Assembly: GCA_016215155.1 (NCBI GenBank)
Contig: JACRLQ010000009.1
Coordinates: 1 to 64,000, forward strand
DNA from: Nitrospirota bacterium
GTDB lineage: Bacteria > Nitrospirota > Thermodesulfovibrionia > Thermodesulfovibrionales > UBA6898
Direction: 5' to 3'
DNA length: 64,000 nucleotides
Shown here: in pieces, positions 43,939 to 52,687 of the stretch
Layout of the letters: each line of letters starts with the position of its first letter
Position numbering within the stretch: position 1 is the stretch's first letter
Translations under genes and position numbers: made by a program
The notes under the pieces: model-generated
Seen by the model: only the letters and a program-made list of their open reading frames with translations
What the model was told of the DNA's origin: nothing
Database searches by the model: none

Positions 43939-45306
43939 TCATTTCAGGCCGTATTTATCGAGTTTATAAAAAAGTCCCCTCATCGATATGCCAAGAAGGG
44001 CCGCGGCCCTGGTCCTGTTCCCCTCCGTTTCCTTCAGCGCGTTTTGAATCGCGTTTTTTTCCGCCCCTGACACGGCCTTTTCGAGGGTCTGCAACTGCCC
44101 TGAGAAAACGGCAGGAGAGTTCATCTTTTCACACGGCATAAGAGGGAGGTGCTGGAGGTCGAGCGCCGTCTCGTTCGGACGCATCGATATCATTGCCCGT
44201 CCCAGTATATTTTCGAGCTCCCGGACATTGCCGGTCCAGTCATATGAGGTCAGGTCGTCCAGGGCGGCGTCGGATATCTTCCTGACCTCCCTTCCGAACT
44301 CCTGGTTAAGCCTGTAGATTATATGGCCGGCGAGCGTCCTTATGTCCTCCTTATGTTCCCGCAGAGGCGGGATATGGATAGGGATGACGTTCAGCCGGTA
44401 ATAGAGGTCCTCCCGAAATTCTCCCGCCCTTATCTTCCTTTCAAGGTCCGCGTTAGTGGCCGCTATGACCCTCACGTCGGTCTTTATCGGTTTTGTCCCC
44501 CCGACCCTTACCACCTCTTTTTCCTGGAGCACCCTCAGGAGCTTGGACTGGATCGACAGACTTATGTCCCCGATCTCGTCCAGGAATATGGTCCCGCCGT
44601 CCGCCTCCTCGAAGAGGCCTTTTTTCCCGCCTTTGACGGCCCCCGTAAAGGCGCCTTCCTCATAGCCGAAGAGTTCACTCTCCAGGAGGTTCTCGGACAG
44701 GGCGGCGCAGTTGACGCGCACGAACTGCCCCTTCCGCCGCCTGCTGGCGTTATGGATCGCGTGGGCGAAGAGTTCTTTCCCCGTGCCGCTTTCGCCCCTC
44801 AGAAGCACCGTCGCGGGCGTCTCGGCCGCTCTTTTGGCCTGCTCCTTGGCAAGCTCTATCGAAGGGCTGCTGCCTATTATATCGTCCCAGGTATATTTCG
44901 CCTTGATCTGCCGGATCAGCTTTTTGGCGTTCGCGAGCTCCGTGGTAAGAGATATGATCTCGGATATGTCATGAATCACCCCGACGCTGCCCTTTATCCT
45001 GCCGTCGACGATGATGGGCGCGACATTGACTATCACCTCTTTTTTGGCCGGCCCGACCTTCATCCTCACGTTTCTTACCGCCTTGCCCGTATTAAGCACA
45101 AGCATATGCATGCTCTCGCCCTCGGCGATGTCCACGGTCACCGGCTTGTCGATCACCGCCTCTTTCGGCAGACCTGTTATCCTCGTGTACGCCGGGTTTA
45201 CGATTATCGTATTCCCGTGTTCGTCGGCCACTGATATGGCGTCGTTGGTCGCCTCGATCACGGCCTCAAGAAGGCTCCGGACATTATCCTTCATGTCTTT
45301 GTCCAT
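43939..45306 (-). CDS. PAS-containing sigma-54 interacting transcriptional regulator
   Basis: 455 residues with no receiver domain. A PAS domain (about 1-115) replaces it, so the protein senses a signal directly. The AAA+ domain has [14 protein letters not shown] and [11 protein letters not shown]; the C-terminal Fis-type HTH has [18 protein letters not shown]. It lies 7 bp after the amidohydrolase gene. Its targets are unknown; no sigma-54 promoter was found right before the TPR gene that follows. A later start at 45294 is possible. Confidence 0.93.
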   Translation of the reverse strand: MDKDMKDNVRSLLEAVIEATNDAISVADEHGNTIIVNPAYTRITGLPKEAVIDKPVTVDIAEGESMHMLVLNTGKAVRNVRMKVGPAKKEVIVNVAPIIVDGRIKGSVGVIHDISEIISLTTELANAKKLIRQIKAKYTWDDIIGSSPSIELAKEQAKRAAETPATVLLRGESGTGKELFAHAIHNASRRRKGQFVRVNCAALSENLLESELFGYEEGAFTGAVKGGKKGLFEEADGGTIFLDEIGDISLSIQSKLLRVLQEKEVVRVGGTKPIKTDVRVIAATNADLERKIRAGEFREDLYYRLNVIPIHIPPLREHKEDIRTLAGHIIYRLNQEFGREVRKISDAALDDLTSYDWTGNVRELENILGRAMISMRPNETALDLQHLPLMPCEKMNSPAVFSGQLQTLEKAVSGAEKNAIQNALKETEGNRTRAAALLGISMRGLFYKLDKYGLK

Positions 45307-45313
45307 GGCCGGC

Positions 45314-46111
45314 TCAGACGGATTCCAGCAGTCTCACGGCATTGTCACGCAATATCAGCCTCTCCAGTTCTTCGCCGAGCCTGAGGTTTAAAAGGAGCGA
45401 CATGGTCGCCTCCTGGCCGGTCCAGGGGGAATCCGTGCCGAAAAGCAGAAGCTCTTTTGGATGTTTGAGGATTATGTCCCTGGCCCTCTCCTTCGTGAGA
45501 AGGTCCAGTGCGTATGAAATCTCCATATATATGTTTTTCCCGGCGATCAGCCTTTCGACCTCGTCCCAGTCGTCCCAGGCCCCCAGGTGCGACGTGACGA
45601 TCTTCAGGTCAGGAAACCTCCCGACCACGTTCAGCACTCTCTTTGGGTCTGCTATCCTTTCACGGTCGAACGCGAAATCAAAACCTGTGTGCATAAGCGC
45701 GATAAGGCCCGCCCCGGATATCTTTTCATACAGAGGAAAGACCCTCTCATCATCCAGAACAAAATCCTGATAGTAGGGATGGAATTTTATGCCCTTGAAA
45801 CCCTCGTCTTTGATCCTCTTTATCTTGTCGGCATAAGCAGTGTCGTCAGGATGAAGGGAGGGAAACGGAAGTATCCGGTCCGACATTATTTTTTTCGACC
45901 ACGAGATGATCGAATCATACTGGGCCGGCTTGGTGGCTATCGAACACACCACGCTCTTTTCTATCCCGCAACGGTCCATCGACGCAAGGAGCGTCGAGAC
46001 CCTCCCGTCGAGGTGGGCGTCTATCCCGCCCTCCTTTTCGAGCACCCTCATCGCCCTGGCGGCCAGTTCATCCGGAAAAGCATGTGTATGAAAATCTATC
46101 GCGTTCCTCAT
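45314..46111 (-). CDS. Amidohydrolase-2 family TIM-barrel metal hydrolase
   Basis: 265 residues. HTH of the metal site is at DFHTHAF (residues 7-13); later His and Asp residues lie in [36 protein letters not shown] and LLFGTDSPW, the pattern of the ACMSD/amidohydrolase-2 group. It hydrolyses or decarboxylates a small molecule; the substrate is not known. First gene of the operon with the sigma-54 activator and the TPR protein, with a good promoter at 46148-46176. Confidence 0.85.
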   Translation of the reverse strand: MRNAIDFHTHAFPDELAARAMRVLEKEGGIDAHLDGRVSTLLASMDRCGIEKSVVCSIATKPAQYDSIISWSKKIMSDRILPFPSLHPDDTAYADKIKRIKDEGFKGIKFHPYYQDFVLDDERVFPLYEKISGAGLIALMHTGFDFAFDRERIADPKRVLNVVGRFPDLKIVTSHLGAWDDWDEVERLIAGKNIYMEISYALDLLTKERARDIILKHPKELLLFGTDSPWTGQEATMSLLLNLRLGEELERLILRDNAVRLLESV

Positions 46112-46147
46112 GGATCAGATGCCCCTCGCCCGGAATTTGTTTAAGTT

Positions 46148-46176
46148 AGTATAAGAAACCGGGTCTTATTTGTAAA
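46148..46176 (-). promoter_or_regulatory. Sigma-70 promoter of the amidohydrolase operon
   Basis: On the minus strand TTTACA (46176-46171), 17 nt, TATACT (46153-46148). Transcription would start near 46141, 30 nt before the ATG at 46111. Two tandem 19-bp repeats lie just upstream (46197-46234). Confidence 0.6.
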
Positions 46177-46196
46177 ATGCGTTTATGCCATTCAAT

Positions 46197-46234
46197 ATTA
46201 TTAATGTACCCCATGATTATTAATGTACCCCATG
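46197..46234. repeat. Two identical 19-bp tandem repeats
   Basis: ATTATTAATGTACCCCATG occurs at 46197-46215 and again at 46216-46234 with no gap. They lie 20-60 bp upstream of the amidohydrolase promoter -35 box and about 100 bp before the divergent nuclease gene, so they could be a pair of binding sites or a simple duplication. Confidence 0.85.
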
Positions 46235-46332
46235 CCGGACCGACCTTCAACTACCTTCCCCGGCTGAAGTCAAAAAGACAATATCAGGACTGTTTTATGT
46301 ATAATTAATAAATTTATCAGAGGGGTGAGGCG

Positions 46333-47712
46333 ATGAAGCTCAAATTCCTTGGAGGCGCGCGTACTGTCACGGGTTCATGTTTTCATCTTACCGCAGGCGG
46401 CAGTAACGTCCTTATAGACTGCGGCATGTACCAGGGCCCCGACGCCGAGACAGTAAACAAGATGGACTTCGCGTTCGACCCGGCGTCCATAAGCTGCCTT
46501 TTCCTTACGCATTCACATCTCGACCACATAGGGTTGGTCCCTAAACTTGTCAAAGACGGCTTCAGGGGCCGGATCATCACCACCTCGGCGGCCGCCGACA
46601 TCGCGGAGCTCATCCTCTACGACTCTGCCCACATACAGGAATCCGACACCGAGTGGTATAACAGAAAGGCGCTAAGAACAGGGCAGGAGTTGAAGGAACC
46701 CCTCTATACAAGGAAAGACGTCGACCGCGTGCTTCCTTTTATCGAGAGAAAACGATACGGCGCTGTCGAGACGCTCAGCGAGGGGATCACCTGCAGGTTC
46801 GTCGACGCCGGCCATATCCTGGGGTCCGCAACGTTAGAGCTCTGGTGCAGGGAGGGCCAAAGGGAAAAGAAATTCGTCTTCTCCGGGGACATCGGCAAAA
46901 AAGAAAACCCGATAGTCAACGATCCGGTCTTTGTGGAAGAAACCGACTACCTCACGATCGAATCAACCTATGGCAACAGAAACCACAAAGGGATGAAGGA
47001 GTCGATCGACGAACTGGTGTCGGTCATAAAAAATACCTTTATTAAAGGGGGGAACGTCATCATCCCTTCCTTCGCGCTGGGACGGACCCAGGACCTTCTT
47101 TTCATACTCAACAAGCTCGTGAAAGATGACCGCCTTTTCAGGATAAATGTATATATCGACAGCCCCCTGGCCACGGGGATCACAAGGGTGTATGAGGCCC
47201 ATGAGGAGTATTTCGACCCGGAGGCTAGGAAACTCTTCAACACCGAAAGCAGGGACGCCATCAGGATCCATTTCACGACTGATGTTGAAGACTCGATCAA
47301 GCTCAACAAGGTCCGGAAGGAGGCGATAATTATCGCGAGTTCGGGCATGTGCGAGGGAGGCAGGATCAGGCACCACTTAAAACACAACCTCTGGAGAAAA
47401 GAATCGAGCATCGTCTTCGTGGGATATCAGGCAAAGGGGACCCTGGGGAGGCAGATTATAGACGGCGCGCGCCGTGTCGATGTGCTGGGCGAAAACATAG
47501 TCGTAAGGGCCGGCATCCACACCCTTGGGGGCTTTTCCGCGCATGCCGACCGGTCCGAACTCCTGGGGTGGATCTCGCAGTTCAGGAAGGCCCCTGAGAT
47601 CTTCATCGTACACGGGGAAGAAAAGGCCTCGCTCGACTTCCAGCAGGCAATAGAGTCCAGTCTGGGCCTCACCTCCCACGTGCCCGCGAAGGGTGAGGAG
47701 TTCGAGATTTGA
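46333..47712 (+). CDS. Metallo-beta-lactamase / beta-CASP ribonuclease-like protein
   Basis: 459 residues. Metal site motif THSHLDHIG (about 59-67), further His in VDAGHILGSA and Asp in FSGDIGKKENP, then a beta-CASP domain (about 215-345) with IPSFALGRTQDLL and final His motifs in GMCEGGRIRHHLKH and HTLGGFSAHADRSELLGW. This is the CPSF73/YSH1-like bacterial branch, a probable endo- or exoribonuclease of the cytoplasm. Start follows GAGGGGTGAGG. It stands alone between divergent and downstream genes. Confidence 0.92.
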   Translation: MKLKFLGGARTVTGSCFHLTAGGSNVLIDCGMYQGPDAETVNKMDFAFDPASISCLFLTHSHLDHIGLVPKLVKDGFRGRIITTSAAADIAELILYDSAHIQESDTEWYNRKALRTGQELKEPLYTRKDVDRVLPFIERKRYGAVETLSEGITCRFVDAGHILGSATLELWCREGQREKKFVFSGDIGKKENPIVNDPVFVEETDYLTIESTYGNRNHKGMKESIDELVSVIKNTFIKGGNVIIPSFALGRTQDLLFILNKLVKDDRLFRINVYIDSPLATGITRVYEAHEEYFDPEARKLFNTESRDAIRIHFTTDVEDSIKLNKVRKEAIIIASSGMCEGGRIRHHLKHNLWRKESSIVFVGYQAKGTLGRQIIDGARRVDVLGENIVVRAGIHTLGGFSAHADRSELLGWISQFRKAPEIFIVHGEEKASLDFQQAIESSLGLTSHVPAKGEEFEI

Positions 47713-47794
47713 GCGAAGCGGGCCATCTATTGAAAAATGGAGGGAAGTGTTAAAATAGCCGGAAATACTCAGTCAGCTTTTAAAGGAGGCGGTA

Positions 47795-48883
47795 ATGGGA
47801 TTTTTTGATAAGGTCCGCGCGGAATTTATCGACATCATCGAATGGATCGACACCACGGGCAACACCCTGGTCTACAGGTTCGAGCGCTATGACAATGAAA
47901 TCAAGTATGAGGCCAAGCTTGTCGTACGGGAGGGCCAGCAGGCGGTATTCGTCAACGAAGGCAAGCTTGCGGATGTCTTCAAACCCGGCACATATACCCT
48001 TACCACCCAGAACCTCCCGATACTTACGACCCTCAAAGGCTGGAAATACGGCTTCCACAGCCCGTTCAAGGCGGAGGTCTATTTCTGCAGCACCCGCCAG
48101 TTTACAAACCTCAAGTGGGGAACACCGGGCGCGGTCACGATGAGGGACAAGGAATTCGGCCCTGTAAGGGTCACGTCTTTCGGGATATACTCGATCAGAG
48201 TGAAAGACCCGTCCGTATTTATCCGCGAGATAGTCGGGACCGACGGCAACTTCACGACGGAATCCATAGAGGACAACTTAAGGGGCAAGATCGGAATGCG
48301 TATCAAGGAGGTGCTTCCCGAGACCGGCATCCCGATCATAGACATGGAGAGCAAGGTCATGATGCTCGGGCAGATGCTCAAGGACAGGATCGCCCCTTCG
48401 TTTGAGGGGCTGGGACTGGAGCTCGCCGAAATCCAGGTCCAGGACATCGGCCTGCCTCAGGAAGTCGAGGCCGCCATCGACAAGGCCGGCGCGATCAAGG
48501 CCGTGGGCAACCTCGGGGCCTTTACACAATATGAGACCGCCGCATCGATCCCTGCCGCCGCGTCCAACCCGGGCGGCACCGCCGCTGCAGGCGTCGGCAT
48601 AGGAATGGGCTTTGCGATGGCCAACCAGATGACACAGGCCATGGCGGATCAGCAGGGGGCCTCACAATCGCCCCCCCCTCTTCCGGGTTTTTATGCCGCT
48701 ATAGACGGCAAGCAGGCCGGGCCGTTCAGCATGGATGCGCTCAGACAGAAGGTCCTTGCAGGCGAGATCGGAAGGGACACTCTGGTATGGAAGTCAGGCA
48801 TGAATGAATGGACCGCCGCCGGTCAGGTCCCCGAGACGGCGGCCTTGTTCCAGGACGTCCCGCCGCCGCTGCCGGGGAAATAG
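47795..48883 (+). CDS. SPFH-domain protein with C-terminal GYF_2-like domain (YdjI-like)
   Basis: 362 residues, start after AAGGAGGC. Residues about 10-240 are the SPFH/band-7 type domain of the virion-core-protein-like branch (TLVYRFERYDNEIKYEAKLV, FKPGTYTLTTQNLPILTTLKG). An Ala/Gly-rich linker follows (about 255-300), then a domain like GYF_2 (FYAAIDGKQAGPFSMDALRQ, ending WKSGMNEWTAAGQV). Such proteins gather on membranes and often recruit zinc-ribbon partners; the DUF4178 protein starts 7 bp later. It begins the cluster that runs to 54325. Confidence 0.88.
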   Translation: MGFFDKVRAEFIDIIEWIDTTGNTLVYRFERYDNEIKYEAKLVVREGQQAVFVNEGKLADVFKPGTYTLTTQNLPILTTLKGWKYGFHSPFKAEVYFCSTRQFTNLKWGTPGAVTMRDKEFGPVRVTSFGIYSIRVKDPSVFIREIVGTDGNFTTESIEDNLRGKIGMRIKEVLPETGIPIIDMESKVMMLGQMLKDRIAPSFEGLGLELAEIQVQDIGLPQEVEAAIDKAGAIKAVGNLGAFTQYETAASIPAAASNPGGTAAAGVGIGMGFAMANQMTQAMADQQGASQSPPPLPGFYAAIDGKQAGPFSMDALRQKVLAGEIGRDTLVWKSGMNEWTAAGQVPETAALFQDVPPPLPGK

Positions 48884-48890
48884 ATAGCGG

Positions 48891-50810
48891 ATGAAGGCGA
48901 ACTGCCCCTCCTGCGGGGCTGAGGTATCTTTTAAGTCAAGCGTCTCGGTATTTTCGGTCTGCGACCACTGCCGGTTCATGCTCGTACGGCACGATATGGA
49001 CATCGAGTCGCTTGGGAAGATGGCCCAGCTGCCGGACGATGTCTCGCCGCTTAAAATCGGAAGCAGGGGGAAGTTTAAAAACAGGGTCTTCGAGATTATC
49101 GGGAGGCTCAAGGTCGCGTGGAGCGACGGATACTGGAATGAGTGGTACCTGCTTTTTGAAGACGGAAAACGCGGGTGGCTGGCCGAGGCCATGGGCCTTT
49201 TCATGCTCAGTTTTGAGGTGGAGGACACCTCCCTGGTACCGGCCCGCGACAAGATCAGGGTCGGCGAGGGATATGACCTCATCCCGTCCCGAAGGTTTAT
49301 TGTCGACGATATAAAAGAGTCCACCTGCATCGGGAGCGAAGGCGAGCTCCCCTTTGTGGGGCTCGCGGGCAGAAAGGCCACGAGCGTTGATCTTAGCAGC
49401 GGCCCGGGAGAATTCGCCGCAATCGAGTATTCCGGCCAGGACGGGATCAGCCTTTACACGGGAAGATACGTTGAGTTCCAGGACCTGGAACTGTCGAACC
49501 TCCGCTACCTTGAGACCGACCTCAAAAAAATCAGGTCGGCCGAGGCCTTTAAATGCCCGTCGTGCGGCGGGCCCTTCTCCCTGCTGACCCCTGGAATTAC
49601 GGCATCGGCCGCCTGCAAATACTGCGGTTCGATAATAGACACGACGAACGAGAACCTCTCGGTCCTGTCGAGGGCCGAAAAGCAGATAAAGATAAAACCG
49701 CTTATTCCCCTGGGCTCGAAGGGGAGGTTGTTCGCAACAGAGTGGGAGGTCACCGGGTTCATGCGCCGTACCGACGAGTCGGGGAACTATCCATGGGACG
49801 AATATCTGCTTTTTAATCCCCGGAGAGGTTTTCGCTGGCTCACCACCTACCATGGCCACTGGAACTACGTCGAGATGCTCCGCGGCCGCCTTGCCGGTCA
49901 GGGCCCCCGGGTGACTTACGGAGGTAAGTCTTTCAGGCAGTTCCTGGCCGGAAAAGGCAGGGTATATTTCGTACTCGGGGAGTTTTACTGGAGGGTCCGG
50001 ACGGGCGATGAGGTATACATGACCGACTATATATGTCCTCCCGAGGTCCTGTCCCTCGAGGCTGAAAAGTCCGAGGTCAACTGGTCTTTGGGTAAATATA
50101 TCGAGCCGCAAGAGGTGGCGCTGGCCTTCGGCATAAAAGAGCAGATGCCTCCCAAACAGGGCGTTGCCCCTAACCAGCCGAACCCCTACGGAGGGCATTC
50201 GAAGCCGGTCTCTTTTGCCTTCCTGGCCTTCGCCATATTGGTTACCCTGGTCCAGTTTTATTTCATCTTTGCCTCACACGATAAGGAGGTATACCGCGGC
50301 AGTTTCACCTTCAGCGACCAGACGAAGTCTCAACCTATCGTGACGCCTTCGTTCGAGGTCCCCGGCGGTTCGGGCAACCTCTCTGTAACGCTTTCGTCTC
50401 CCGTGGTCAACGACTGGATCGAGGCGGGAGTTGACCTGATAGAAGACGGCTCGGGAAAGAGATATGAGCTGGGGCTCGGCGCGGAATATTATAAAGGCTC
50501 GGACAGTGATGGATCATGGGCTGAAGGAAGCCAGACCTCGGACCATGCCCTCTCTGTAATACCCGGAGGCCGTTACCATATGATCATTCAGCCCGGCGGG
50601 CCGGCGAACGCCGGCAATAAGGGCTTCACCTTATCACTGCGCAGGGACGTGGTCATCTGGTCCAACTATTTCGTGGCCCTCATGCTTCTTTCAATATACC
50701 CGCTCTGCGTATGCTGGAAGAGCTGGAGGTTCGAATTAAAGAGATGGTCCGAGAGCGATCTTTCGTCAGGGGGCGGCGCTGATGAAGAGGAAGGAGGCAC
50801 GGAAGAATAA
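48891..50810 (+). CDS. Zinc-ribbon DUF4178 membrane protein
   Basis: 639 residues. Two zinc ribbons (CPSC...CDHC at 5-27; CPSC...CKYC at about 222-245) each precede a DUF4178 domain, recognisable by DGYWNEWYLLFEDGKRGWLA and the second copy around NYPWDEYLLFNPRRGFRWL. A membrane helix (FAFLAFAILVTLVQFYFIFA, about 445-465) is followed by a beta-rich domain on the other side and a final helix near 600-615. The relatives in E. coli lie in the yjfIJKLMC region with PspA- and polyamine-type genes, which fits the neighbours here. Confidence 0.88.
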   Translation: MKANCPSCGAEVSFKSSVSVFSVCDHCRFMLVRHDMDIESLGKMAQLPDDVSPLKIGSRGKFKNRVFEIIGRLKVAWSDGYWNEWYLLFEDGKRGWLAEAMGLFMLSFEVEDTSLVPARDKIRVGEGYDLIPSRRFIVDDIKESTCIGSEGELPFVGLAGRKATSVDLSSGPGEFAAIEYSGQDGISLYTGRYVEFQDLELSNLRYLETDLKKIRSAEAFKCPSCGGPFSLLTPGITASAACKYCGSIIDTTNENLSVLSRAEKQIKIKPLIPLGSKGRLFATEWEVTGFMRRTDESGNYPWDEYLLFNPRRGFRWLTTYHGHWNYVEMLRGRLAGQGPRVTYGGKSFRQFLAGKGRVYFVLGEFYWRVRTGDEVYMTDYICPPEVLSLEAEKSEVNWSLGKYIEPQEVALAFGIKEQMPPKQGVAPNQPNPYGGHSKPVSFAFLAFAILVTLVQFYFIFASHDKEVYRGSFTFSDQTKSQPIVTPSFEVPGGSGNLSVTLSSPVVNDWIEAGVDLIEDGSGKRYELGLGAEYYKGSDSDGSWAEGSQTSDHALSVIPGGRYHMIIQPGGPANAGNKGFTLSLRRDVVIWSNYFVALMLLSIYPLCVCWKSWRFELKRWSESDLSSGGGADEEEGGTEE

Positions 50811-50812
50811 GG

Positions 50813-50947
50813 ATGAAGATCTTCATTGCGTACGGAATTCTGATTACTACATTATTTTTGGCGGCCGGGACGAGGGGGTTTGTCGTGACCAGCCTCATGC
50901 AGCATGTAAAATGGGGCCCGTCAGGTCACGGCATGTACCATAAATAA
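50813..50947 (+). CDS. 44-residue single-pass membrane protein
   Basis: A short frame that starts 2 bp after the DUF4178 stop. The peptide is MKIFIAYGILITTLFLAAGT at its N-terminus, clearly a membrane helix or uncleaved signal, then a tail with KWGPSGHGMYHK. The close coupling to the DUF4178 gene supports translation. No family is recognised; small genes at this place are common in such clusters. Confidence 0.55.
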   Translation: MKIFIAYGILITTLFLAAGTRGFVVTSLMQHVKWGPSGHGMYHK

Positions 50948-51062
50948 GAAGCACTTAATGTTGCGTTGCGGCAGACTTAAACCCCTCAAAAGCTCTGCAG
51001 TGACAACATGATTTAATTTTGATTCACGTAAATGCAGACGTATTAACAGTCCAAAAATAGTA

Positions 51063-51281
51063 TTGAATGTTCGTCATGCCCGAAGTTCTTACCTGGTATC
51101 GTCGGTTATTTTTTCTTTTTTCGGACTCGTCCTGTTTGGTCTTGCATTCTACATATTTGATAAACTTACGCCCGGGGACCTCGTCAAGGAGATCCTTGAC
51201 GACCATAACGTTGCGGCCGCCATAGTGATCGCCGCGCTGATAATCGGCATCTCCATCATCGTGGGGCTTGCGATCCACTGA
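51063..51281 (+). CDS. DUF350 (YjfL-like) small membrane protein, start uncertain
   Basis: 72 residues from a TTG start; no ribosome binding site is visible. The core is FGLAFYIFDKLTPGDLVKEI, then AAAIVIAALIIGISIIVGLAI, which fits the DUF350 repeat: helix, FDxLTP loop, helix. Typical DUF350 proteins have one or two such units. It is flanked by DUF4178 and an aminopropyltransferase-like gene, the same order as in known YjfK/YjfL clusters. Confidence 0.7.
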   Translation: MNVRHARSSYLVSSVIFSFFGLVLFGLAFYIFDKLTPGDLVKEILDDHNVAAAIVIAALIIGISIIVGLAIH

Positions 51282-51297
51282 AGGCGGGCGGGGCCTC

Positions 51298-52680
51298 ATG
51301 GCTTACGCCCTCCTTTTTTCGGTCTTTGTAATCTCAACCTGCGGGCTGGTTTATGAGCTCACCGCGGCCGCGCTTGCAAGTTACCTCCTTGGCGATTCGG
51401 TAACCCAGTTTTCGCTCATCATCGGGATCTATCTCTCGGCCATGGGCCTCGGCTCCTACCTGTCGAAATATGTCGTAAAAAATATCATTACGGTCTTCAT
51501 CAGGGTCGAACTGCTTATAGGCCTGATAGGAGGGTCTTCGGCCGCGCTCCTGTTCGGACTTTTCGAGGTGGCCTCCCATTTCCGCCCGATACTCTACTGC
51601 CTTATCTCTCTTACCGGGGTACTTGTGGGCCTCGAAATCCCGCTGATAATGCGTGTGCTTAAAAACAGGTTTGAATTCAGGGACCTCGTCTCTAAAATAT
51701 TCACCTTCGACTATATAGGGGCACTTTTGGCGTCCCTGCTTTTTCCGCTGCTTTTAGTCCCCCATCTGGGGCTTATAAGGTCGTCATTTCTGTTTGGGAT
51801 TATAAACGTTATAGTCGCCCTCTGGGCCTTAAGGCTGTTTAAGGACGAGACGGTCGGACCGTCGGCGCTGGCGTTATCGGGAGGTGTGCTGCTGCTGCTT
51901 CTTACAGCGGGTTTCGTCTATTCAGACAGGATACTTCATTTTACGGAGACCCTGAGTTACAGGGGGAACATAATCTACGCGAAGACGACACCTTATCAGC
52001 GGATTGTGGTGACAAGGGAGCAGGACAGCCTCCAGCTGTTTTTAAACGGGAACCTGCAGTTTAATTCCCGGGACGAATACCGTTATCATGAAGCGCTCAT
52101 ACATCCTGGCCTCCAGGGGCTTGAAGGGCCTTTAAAAGTGCTCGTGCTGGGCGGTGGAGACGGACTTGCCGTGCGGGAGATACTTAAGTATCAAAATGTA
52201 AGTTCCGTGACACTGGTAGACCTTGACCCCGCGATGACCGATCTCGATTTCATAGTGGTTGATTTCCCCGACCCGTCCAACTTTTCGCTTGGAAAACTTT
52301 ACACGAACACCTTTTACAGGCTTTTAGACAGGGCCTTAGAAGATGACGGCATCGCCGCCATCCAGAGCACGTCCCCTTATGTGGCTAGGCAGTCCTTCTG
52401 GTGCATCGTCAATACCCTTAAGTCCGTGGGACTCCTCGTGACCCCTTATCACCTGTACCTGCCGTCGTTTGGGGAATGGGGCTATGTCCTGGCCTCGAAA
52501 AAGCGCTTCCGCATGCCGGAGCGTTTCCTGCCTGACCTCAGGTTCATAACACCCGCGACCGCAAGGGCCATGACCGAATTCCCGCCCGATATGGGTCCGG
52601 TGATCACCGACGTGAATATGCTCAACAATCAGGCGCTGGTGAGATATTTTGAAGAAGAATGGGCAAAGGTAGTCCACTGA
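51298..52680 (+). CDS. Membrane spermidine-synthase-like protein with an apparent core deletion
   Basis: 460 residues from the ATG at 51298. N-terminal seven or so membrane helices (1-205) are followed by the aminopropyltransferase fold. Motif I is intact (VLVLGGGDGLAVREILKY), and LVDLDPAMT and VVDFPDPSNFSLGKLYT follow. Between these two blocks, however, only DL is left where relatives have about 40 residues that bind the adenine and carry the Asp-Ala motif. The second homologue in this window (24604-26709) has 41 residues there. The frame stays open. The protein is therefore probably inactive as a synthase or the assembly has lost about 115 bp. Confidence 0.85.
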   Translation: MAYALLFSVFVISTCGLVYELTAAALASYLLGDSVTQFSLIIGIYLSAMGLGSYLSKYVVKNIITVFIRVELLIGLIGGSSAALLFGLFEVASHFRPILYCLISLTGVLVGLEIPLIMRVLKNRFEFRDLVSKIFTFDYIGALLASLLFPLLLVPHLGLIRSSFLFGIINVIVALWALRLFKDETVGPSALALSGGVLLLLLTAGFVYSDRILHFTETLSYRGNIIYAKTTPYQRIVVTREQDSLQLFLNGNLQFNSRDEYRYHEALIHPGLQGLEGPLKVLVLGGGDGLAVREILKYQNVSSVTLVDLDPAMTDLDFIVVDFPDPSNFSLGKLYTNTFYRLLDRALEDDGIAAIQSTSPYVARQSFWCIVNTLKSVGLLVTPYHLYLPSFGEWGYVLASKKRFRMPERFLPDLRFITPATARAMTEFPPDMGPVITDVNMLNNQALVRYFEEEWAKVVH

Positions 52681-52687
52681 TTCCCAT

